Shown piece after piece: positions 58,536 to 64,000 of a stretch of 64,000 nucleotides of DNA. Position 1 is the stretch's first letter. The number at the start of each line of letters is the position of its first letter. The stretch covers positions 62,001-126,000 of the forward strand of contig NZ_LBJC01000030.1 of assembly GCF_004114535.1 (NCBI RefSeq). The letters run 5' to 3'. The stretch comes from Bradyrhizobium nanningense (lineage in GTDB: Bacteria; Pseudomonadota; Alphaproteobacteria; Rhizobiales; Xanthobacteraceae). The notes beneath the pieces were generated by a model. The model made no database searches. It had not been told where the DNA came from and saw nothing but the letters and a program-made list of their open reading frames with translations. A program made the translations under genes and the position numbers.

Positions 58536-58537
58536 GA

Positions 58538-59227
58538 TCAATCCCCCGCTTTCAACCGGTACCCGATCCCCGTCTCGGTCAGCACGTATTGCGGTCGCTC
58601 CGGATCGGCCTCGATTTTCTGGCGGAGCTGGCGGACATAGACGCGTAAGTATTGCGCGTCGGTCAATTCGTCCCAGAGCTCCTTGAGCAGGAACCGGTGC
58701 GTGAGCACCTTGCCGGCGTGCTGCACCAGCACGCGCAGAAGATCGTATTCCTTTGGCGACAGCTTCACCTCGCGCTCGCCGACCTTGACGATGCGGCGCA
58801 CGAGATCGACCGAGAGATCTCCGGTGCGGAACACCGGACGCTCGCCCTTGACCTGGAGCTGGTGGCGCAGCGCGGCGCGCAGGCGGGCCAAAAGCTCGTC
58901 CATACCGAACGGCTTGGTCAGATAATCGTCGGCGCCGAGATCGAGCGCCTGCACCTTGCCGGCTTCGTCGCCGCGGCTCGACAGCACCACGATCGGCACC
59001 CCCTCGTTGCGGGCGCGGATGGTGCGCAGCAATTCGTGCCCCTGAATGTCGGGCAGGCCGAGATCGAGAATGATCAGCGCCGGCGCTTCCTCAAGCTTCT
59101 CCAGCGCGATCTTGCCGTTCGACGCTTCCAGGATTTCGTAGCCTTGCGTCGTCAGCCCCATCCGCAGCAATTTGCGGATCGGCGGCTCGTCGTCGATGAC
59201 CAGGACCTTGATCGGCGCAGCGTTCAT
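58538..59227 (-). CDS. kdpE: KdpE response regulator
   Basis: 229 aa, OmpR/PhoB type. Receiver domain with phospho-acceptor Asp55 (LIILDLGLPDIQG) and Lys105 (YLTKPFGMDELL); C-terminal winged helix with VKLSPKEYDLLRVLVQHAGK and TDAQYLRVYVRQLRQKIE. Activates kdp transcription when phosphorylated by KdpD. Overlaps kdpD by 4 bases; last gene of the kdp operon. Confidence 0.95.
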   Translation of the reverse strand: MNAAPIKVLVIDDEPPIRKLLRMGLTTQGYEILEASNGKIALEKLEEAPALIILDLGLPDIQGHELLRTIRARNEGVPIVVLSSRGDEAGKVQALDLGADDYLTKPFGMDELLARLRAALRHQLQVKGERPVFRTGDLSVDLVRRIVKVGEREVKLSPKEYDLLRVLVQHAGKVLTHRFLLKELWDELTDAQYLRVYVRQLRQKIEADPERPQYVLTETGIGYRLKAGD

Positions 59228-61947
59228 GCGGCGGTATCCAATGTGCGGCTCTCTGCCGGAACGGGAAGACGGACGGTGAGGACAGCGCCGCGCCGGTCGC
59301 TGCGGTTGGCGGCCGAGATCGTACCGCGCATCGCCTCGACGAAGCCGCGGGAGATGGCGAGGCCGAGCCCGGTGCCGGGGCGGACATGATCGCCCTTCTG
59401 CACGCGGTAGAACTTGTCGAACACGCTCTCGAGCTCCTCAGGCGGAATCCCGGCTCCCTCGTCCACGATCTCAAGCAGGACATGATCGCCGTCGCGCCGG
59501 CTGCGGATCGAGACCGTCGTGTCGGGCGGCGAATATTTGGCGGCGTTGTCGAGCAGGTTGAACAGCACCTGCTCGAACAACACGGCATCGAGCTGGAGCA
59601 TCGGCAGATCGGCGGCCAGCACCAGCTCGACCCTGTGGCCGCCAAGGATTTTGCTAGCGCGCCGCAGCGCGCTGCCCACGATCTCGCCGAGATCGTGCAG
59701 CGCCGTGTTGGGGACGATGGCGCCGGATTCGAGCTTGGTCATGTCGAGCAGATTGGCGATGAAGCGGTTGAGCCGTTCGGATTCGTCGATGACGGTGGCG
59801 AGCAGGTCGCGCTTCTCCGTGTCGGCCAAGGCCGGGGCGAGATCGCGCAGGGTCGAGGCTGCTCCCAGCACCGAGGCGAGCGGCGTCTTCAAATCGTGCG
59901 AGATCGAGGTCAGCAGCGCCGAACGCAGCCGCTCGGATTCGACGGTGCGCTTGACGCGGTCCATGTCCTCGACCAGCAGCACGCGCTCGATCGCCAGCGC
60001 GCCCTGGTCGACCAGCGCGTCGAGCAGCCGGCGCTGGTCCGGCGTCAGCAGCGGCCCGGTGCGATCATCGTCGATGCCGATCACCCCGATCGGGCCGCGG
60101 CCGGTACGCATCGGCAGGAACAGCCGCTTTGCGCCCGGCAGCGTATCCGAGCCACGGCCGGCGGGGCGGTCATTGCTCCAGGCCCAGTTGGCCGCGGCGA
60201 GATCGGCCTGGTCGAGATCGTCTTCGGGCGGGTAGCCGGATTTCACCGTGAGCAAGCCTTCTTCCGGTAGCAGAAGCACGACGCGGACCTTCAGCATCAA
60301 CGCGATCTGGTAGGCCGTCGCCCACAGCACGTCGTCGAGCGTCGCGGTGCCGGCGAGCTTGCGGCTGAAAGCGTAGAGCTGCTCGGACATCCTGATCCGG
60401 CCGATGGCGGCGTCGGCCTGGATACGCACGCGCGCGGCGACGTTGGAGACGAGCATGGCCACCACCATGAACAAGAAGAACGCGGCGACGTTGGTCGGAT
60501 CGGTGATCGTGAAAGTGTAGATCGGGGGGATGAAGAAGAAATTGTAGCAGAGCGACGCCGCGACCGTCGCCAGCAGCGATGGCCACAGGCCATAGCGCAC
60601 CGCAACTGCCACGACCGAGGTCAGCAGCACGAGATCGACGTTCTCGATGCCGAAATAGGGCCGGATCAACTCGGCGGCACCAAGCCCGATCAGCACGATC
60701 CCGAGAGTTTTGACATAGGGCAGCGGATTGAACGGCTCGGATCGCGCAGCGGTCTGTATCGCCGTCTTGGCCGCATCCTCGGCCGGCGGTTCGTCGCCGG
60801 GGATGACGTGAACGCTGATATTGCCCGCGCGGCGAACCAGATCATGCACGACCGAGCCGCGCGTCAATTCGAACCAGCGCGAGCGGGTCGACTTGCCGAT
60901 CACGATCTGGGTGACGTTGTTGCCTTGGGCGAAATTGACGACGTCGTCGGCGATGCGACGGCCGACCGCGGGAATGGTCAGCGCCTCGCCGCCGAGCGAT
61001 TCCGCGAGCCGCAGCGTATCGGCCAATCGATCGCGCTGCTCATCGGTCAATTGGAGCGAGCGCCGCGTCTCGATCGAGAGCGCGGTGAACGGCGCATGCA
61101 GCCGGTCGGCCAGCCGCTTGGTGTAGCGCACGAGGCCGGCCGCGCGCGGATCCTCGCTGACGCAGACCAGGATGCGCTCGCCCGCGGCCCAGGGTCCGGG
61201 AATCGCATTCGCCTGCATGTGGGTGAGCAGTTGCTCGTCGACCCGCTCGGCGGTGCGCCGCAAGGCGAGCTCGCGCAAAGCGGTGAGATTGCCCGGTGAG
61301 AAATAGTGCTCCAGCGCCCGCTCGGCCTGCCTCGGCACATAGACCTTGCCCTCCTTCAGGCGCTGAATCAGATCGTCGGGCGTGAGGTCGATCAGCTCGA
61401 TCGCATCGGCGCGATCGAACACGGAATCGGGCACCGTCTCGCGCACCCGGACATGGGTGATCTGGGCGACGACGTCGTTCAGGCTCTCGATGTGCTGGAT
61501 GTTGACCGCGGTGTAGACGTCGATGCCGTGGGACAGCAGTTCCTCGACATCGAGATAACGCTTGGGATGGCGGCTGCCGGCGGCGTTGGTGTGAGCGAGC
61601 TCGTCGACCAGCGCGATTTGCGGCCGCCGCGCGATCACGGCGTCGAGATCCATCTCCTCGACGATCTGGCCCCGGTAATCGAGCCTCTTGCGCGGGACCA
61701 TTTCGAGCCCGCGCATCAGCGCCTCGGTCTCGGCGCGGCCGTGGGTCTCGACGAAGCCGACCACGACATCGATACCGGCCTTGCGCTTGGCGTGGGCGCT
61801 TTGCAGCATCTCATAGGTCTTGCCAACGCCGGGCGCGGCGCCGACGAAGATCTTCAGCTTGCCGCTGACGCTCTCCTCCCGGCGTGCTGCCTCCAGCAGC
61901 GCCTCCGGGGACGGACGTTGTTCGGTATCGCGGCGCTCTCGGACCAT
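59224..61947 (-). CDS. kdpD: KdpD sensor histidine kinase
   Basis: 907 aa. N-terminal KdpD domain with Walker A GAAPGVGKTYEML (36-48), then ALVDELAHTNAAGSRHPKRY; a universal stress protein-like domain (about 250-370); four close membrane segments (about 395-500), a GAF domain and the kinase core with His684 in SISHDLKTPLASVL, then NLLDNAAKYS, DEGAGIPPEE and GTGLGLAISRG. Senses low potassium or osmotic change and phosphorylates KdpE. It lies 40 bases after kdpC. Confidence 0.96.
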   Translation of the reverse strand: MVRERRDTEQRPSPEALLEAARREESVSGKLKIFVGAAPGVGKTYEMLQSAHAKRKAGIDVVVGFVETHGRAETEALMRGLEMVPRKRLDYRGQIVEEMDLDAVIARRPQIALVDELAHTNAAGSRHPKRYLDVEELLSHGIDVYTAVNIQHIESLNDVVAQITHVRVRETVPDSVFDRADAIELIDLTPDDLIQRLKEGKVYVPRQAERALEHYFSPGNLTALRELALRRTAERVDEQLLTHMQANAIPGPWAAGERILVCVSEDPRAAGLVRYTKRLADRLHAPFTALSIETRRSLQLTDEQRDRLADTLRLAESLGGEALTIPAVGRRIADDVVNFAQGNNVTQIVIGKSTRSRWFELTRGSVVHDLVRRAGNISVHVIPGDEPPAEDAAKTAIQTAARSEPFNPLPYVKTLGIVLIGLGAAELIRPYFGIENVDLVLLTSVVAVAVRYGLWPSLLATVAASLCYNFFFIPPIYTFTITDPTNVAAFFLFMVVAMLVSNVAARVRIQADAAIGRIRMSEQLYAFSRKLAGTATLDDVLWATAYQIALMLKVRVVLLLPEEGLLTVKSGYPPEDDLDQADLAAANWAWSNDRPAGRGSDTLPGAKRLFLPMRTGRGPIGVIGIDDDRTGPLLTPDQRRLLDALVDQGALAIERVLLVEDMDRVKRTVESERLRSALLTSISHDLKTPLASVLGAASTLRDLAPALADTEKRDLLATVIDESERLNRFIANLLDMTKLESGAIVPNTALHDLGEIVGSALRRASKILGGHRVELVLAADLPMLQLDAVLFEQVLFNLLDNAAKYSPPDTTVSIRSRRDGDHVLLEIVDEGAGIPPEELESVFDKFYRVQKGDHVRPGTGLGLAISRGFVEAMRGTISAANRSDRRGAVLTVRLPVPAESRTLDTAA

Positions 61948-61987
61948 GCTCCCAATATAATCATCTGTGCATTGCGGGCCTAGCCTG

Positions 61988-62593
61988 CTACTTCGCCGCC
62001 GCCCGATCGAGCGCGAGATTCAGTGCCAATACGTTAACCCTGGGTTCGCCGAGCAAGCCGAGCAGCCGACCCTCGGTGTTCGCAGCAACGAGCTGCTTGA
62101 CCGCTTCCTCCGGCAGATTCCGCGCCTTCGCCACCCGCGGCACCTGGAATTGCGCGGCTTCGGGCGAAATATTCGGATCGAGGCCGCTGGCCGAGGTCGT
62201 CACGAGGTCGACCGGAACGTCGGCGTTCGGGTTTTCGGCCTTGAGCTTGTCGACGTCCTCCTTCAGCCGGTCGGCCAGAGCCTTGCTGGTCGGGCCGAGA
62301 TTGGAGCCGCCCGAATTGGCGGCGTTGTAGGGCGCCGGCACCGTCTTGGTCGACTCGCTCGGGTCCGGCGCTGATGTCGCCGACGGGCGGCCGTGGAAGT
62401 ACTTGTCATCCTTGAATTCCTGCCCGATCAGGGCGGAGCCGACGACCTTGCCGTCCTTCCCGATCAGGCTGCCCTGCGCCTGCACGGGAAAGAGCGCTTC
62501 GGCGATGGCCGTCATCGCCAGCGGATAGGCGAGCCCGGTGATGGCTGTGAGCACCAGCAGGAGGACGATGGCGGGGCGAATTTCTCTGAACAT
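61988..62593 (-). CDS. kdpC: KdpC subunit of the potassium-transporting ATPase
   Basis: 201 aa with a single N-terminal membrane helix (IRPAIVLLLVLTAITGLAYP, residues 5-24) and a periplasmic part. YFHGRPSATSAPDP, then SGGSNLGPTSKAL and DLVTTSASGLDPNISPEAA are the family motifs. It stabilises the KdpFABC pump and helps potassium binding. Its N-terminal start follows a 184-base gap after kdpB, unusual for kdp operons, in which a repeat has been inserted. Confidence 0.95.
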   Translation of the reverse strand: MFREIRPAIVLLLVLTAITGLAYPLAMTAIAEALFPVQAQGSLIGKDGKVVGSALIGQEFKDDKYFHGRPSATSAPDPSESTKTVPAPYNAANSGGSNLGPTSKALADRLKEDVDKLKAENPNADVPVDLVTTSASGLDPNISPEAAQFQVPRVAKARNLPEEAVKQLVAANTEGRLLGLLGEPRVNVLALNLALDRAAAK

Positions 62594-62614
62594 GTTGGGT
62601 CTCCTATGTCTTCC

Positions 62615-62747
62615 GTCATTGCGAGCGAGGAAGCCAGACCATCACCCTGAGGAGCCGCGCCTGCACGGCGTCTCGAAGGGCGAGGCCACCAGCCGGGCCT
62701 TCATCCTTCGAGACGCGCGTTCCACGCTCCTCAGGATGAGGGTCTGG
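62615..62747. repeat. Composite palindromic repeat inserted between kdpB and kdpC
   Basis: A half copy of family A (GTCATTGCGAGC, 62615-62626) is joined to a family E palindrome whose ends are CCAGACCATCACCCTGAGGA (62634 on) and TCCTCAGGATGAGGGTCTGG (to 62747). The rest of the 62594-62777 gap has no gene. It appears to have entered the operon without destroying either gene. Confidence 0.75.
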
Positions 62748-62777
62748 CAGGATCGCCTCGTCGCTCGCGTTGACATG

Positions 62778-64000
62778 TTAAGCCAGGTGCAAGGCGACAA
62801 CGACGAGGTCGATCGCCTTGATGCCGATGAAGGGAATGACGATGCCGCCGAGCCCGTAGATCAGGAGGTTGCGCCGGAGCAGTGCGCCGGCACCGACCGC
62901 GCGGTAGGCGACGCCCTTCAGCGCCAGCGGGATCAGAGCGATGATGACAAGCGCGTTGAAGATGATCGCCGACAGGATGGCGCTTTGCGGGCTCGACAGG
63001 TTCATGACGTTGAGCACGTTGAGCTGGGGGTAGAACGCCAGAAACATCGCGGGAATGATCGCAAAGTATTTTGCGACGTCGTTGGCGATCGAGAAGGTCG
63101 TCAGCGCACCGCGCGTCATCAAGAGCTGTTTTCCGATCTCGACGACCTCGATCAGCTTGGTCGGGTTGGAGTCGAGGTCCACCATATTGCCGGCCTCGCG
63201 GGCGGCTTGCGTTCCGGTGTTCATGGCGACACCGACGTCGGCCTGTGCCAGCGCAGGCGCGTCGTTGGTGCCGTCGCCGCACATCGCCACCAGCTTGCCC
63301 TTGGCCTGCTCGTCGCGGATCAGCTTGAGCTTGTCCTCGGGAGTGGCCTGCGCCAGAAAATCGTCGACGCCGGCTTCCGCCGCGATCGCGGCCGCCGTCA
63401 TCGGGTTGTCGCCGGTGATCATGATGGTGCGGATGCCCATGCGGCGCAGCTCTGCGAAGCGCTCGCGAATGCCGCCCTTGACGATGTCCTTGAGCTGGAC
63501 GATCCCGAGCAGCTTGCCGTCCCTGGCGACAGCCAGCGGCGTGCCGCCGGACTTCGACACGTCGTCCGCAATGGCCTGGATCTCGCGGCCAAGCTCGGAA
63601 AGCGCGGCAGGCTGCATCGCCCGCGCGGTGTTGCCGGAAGCGACAGCGGCCGGAGCGCCCCCGCCGATGTAGTTCAGCATGGCATCGACCGCACCTTTGC
63701 GCACCGACGAGCCGCCGGCATCGACGCCGCTCATACGGGTCTGCGCCGTGAATGGGATGAAGGTCGCCCCGAGCTCGGCCATGTCACGGCCGCGGATGCC
63801 GTGTTTCTCCTTCGCCAGCACGACGATGGAGCGGCCTTCCGGCGTCTCGTCGGCGAGCGAGGCGAGCTGGGCGGCATCGGCGAGCTCCTGCTCGGTCACC
63901 CCGCGCACCGGGCGGAACGCGGTGGCCTGCCGGTTGCCGAGGGTGATGGTGCCGGTCTTGTCGAGCAGCAGAGTGTCGACGTCACCGGCGGCCTCGACGG
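62778..64000 (-). CDS. kdpB: KdpB, ATPase subunit of potassium pump (C-terminal part)
   Basis: The window ends inside this gene; 406 codons plus the stop are visible. Near the cut edge is the P-type ATPase phosphorylation motif LLLDKTGTITLGNR. Later come MITGDNPMTAAAIAAEAGVD, MCGDGTNDAPALAQADVGVA and the last membrane helices (ALTTFSIANDVAKYFAIIPA, then LLRRNLLIYGLGGIVIPFIG). Upstream DNA would contain kdpA and the rest of kdpB. Pump for high-affinity potassium uptake. The open frame continues to the right edge; ATG codons inside it are not starts. Confidence 0.96.
   Translation of the reverse strand, partial: VEAAGDVDTLLLDKTGTITLGNRQATAFRPVRGVTEQELADAAQLASLADETPEGRSIVVLAKEKHGIRGRDMAELGATFIPFTAQTRMSGVDAGGSSVRKGAVDAMLNYIGGGAPAAVASGNTARAMQPAALSELGREIQAIADDVSKSGGTPLAVARDGKLLGIVQLKDIVKGGIRERFAELRRMGIRTIMITGDNPMTAAAIAAEAGVDDFLAQATPEDKLKLIRDEQAKGKLVAMCGDGTNDAPALAQADVGVAMNTGTQAAREAGNMVDLDSNPTKLIEVVEIGKQLLMTRGALTTFSIANDVAKYFAIIPAMFLAFYPQLNVLNVMNLSSPQSAILSAIIFNALVIIALIPLALKGVAYRAVGAGALLRRNLLIYGLGGIVIPFIGIKAIDLVVVALHLA

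Noticed and set aside
1..64000. tRNA, rRNA, CRISPR, integrase or phage genes
   Set aside because: No spaced direct repeats, no tRNA-like cloverleaf with a CCA-adjacent stem and no recombinase or transposase motif was seen on either strand.

Overview
The window is high-GC, densely coded DNA from an alphaproteobacterium of the Nitrobacteraceae, most likely Bradyrhizobium. The main evidence is a mandelate-racemase-family protein that, as I remember it, matches the characterised D-tartrate dehydratase of Bradyrhizobium almost residue for residue. A pqqABCDE operon follows a few kb downstream, and many intergenic gaps carry long palindromic repeats of the kind common in this group. I see no rRNA, tRNA, CRISPR array, transposase or prophage gene. 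The window reads as core chromosome with short mobile-looking repeats between genes.

Layout. (1) 1-8.4 kb: the start of a cation/proton antiporter, an MFS transporter divergent from an AraC regulator, malonyl-CoA decarboxylase, D-tartrate dehydratase, a tight amidase / glutathione peroxidase / DUF3297 operon and a DUF6894 gene. (2) 8.6-13.8 kb: pqqA (26 codons), pqqB-E, then a serine peptidase whose start overlaps the end of pqqE, and a small unknown gene. (3) 14-18.8 kb: an oxygen-era 2-oxoacid:ferredoxin oxidoreductase (gamma-alpha and beta subunits) preceded by a GltD-like flavoprotein with two ferredoxin-type clusters. (4) 18.8-22.4 kb: small membrane and secreted proteins and an ArsR-type regulator operon with two tandem palindromic operators. 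(5) 22.7-27.5 kb: the stress kinase operon prkA(yeaG)-yeaH-spoVR. (6) 28.2-35.8 kb: a pentose phosphate operon: tal-pgi fusion, gnd, zwf, pgl, gntK and a HAD phosphatase. (7) 35.9-54 kb: alpha-glucan and trehalose metabolism: GH15 glucoamylase/trehalase-like enzyme and malQ on the minus strand, then glgE-like, treS-maltokinase, glgB, glgX, treZ and treY on the plus strand. (8) 54-58.4 kb: PHA-associated protein, DUF3309 peptide, and divergent ligD / ku for end joining. (9) 58.5-64 kb: kdpB(partial)-kdpC-kdpD-kdpE for high-affinity potassium uptake.

How the parts fit. Regions 5, 7, 8 and 9 are all linked to stress or osmotic adaptation. Several promoters resemble the alphaproteobacterial general stress sigma factor EcfG consensus (GGAAC-N16/17-CGTT). 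The clearest is upstream of prkA, and a symmetric two-way version lies between ligD and ku. The glucan cluster could make trehalose from maltose (TreS) and from glycogen (TreY/TreZ), remodel glycogen (GlgB, GlgX, MalQ), and pass glucose units to the adjacent pentose phosphate genes.

The most unusual single observation is that the GlgE homologue keeps its nucleophile Asp but has Lys where the family has its acid/base Glu, and Ala where it has the conserved Arg. It may therefore be a pseudoenzyme or have a changed activity. Other notable points are the pqqE-peptidase overlap, a nested hairpin between pqqA and pqqB, palindromic repeats inserted inside the korA-korB and kdpB-kdpC operons, and a repeat that supplies the ligD stop codon.
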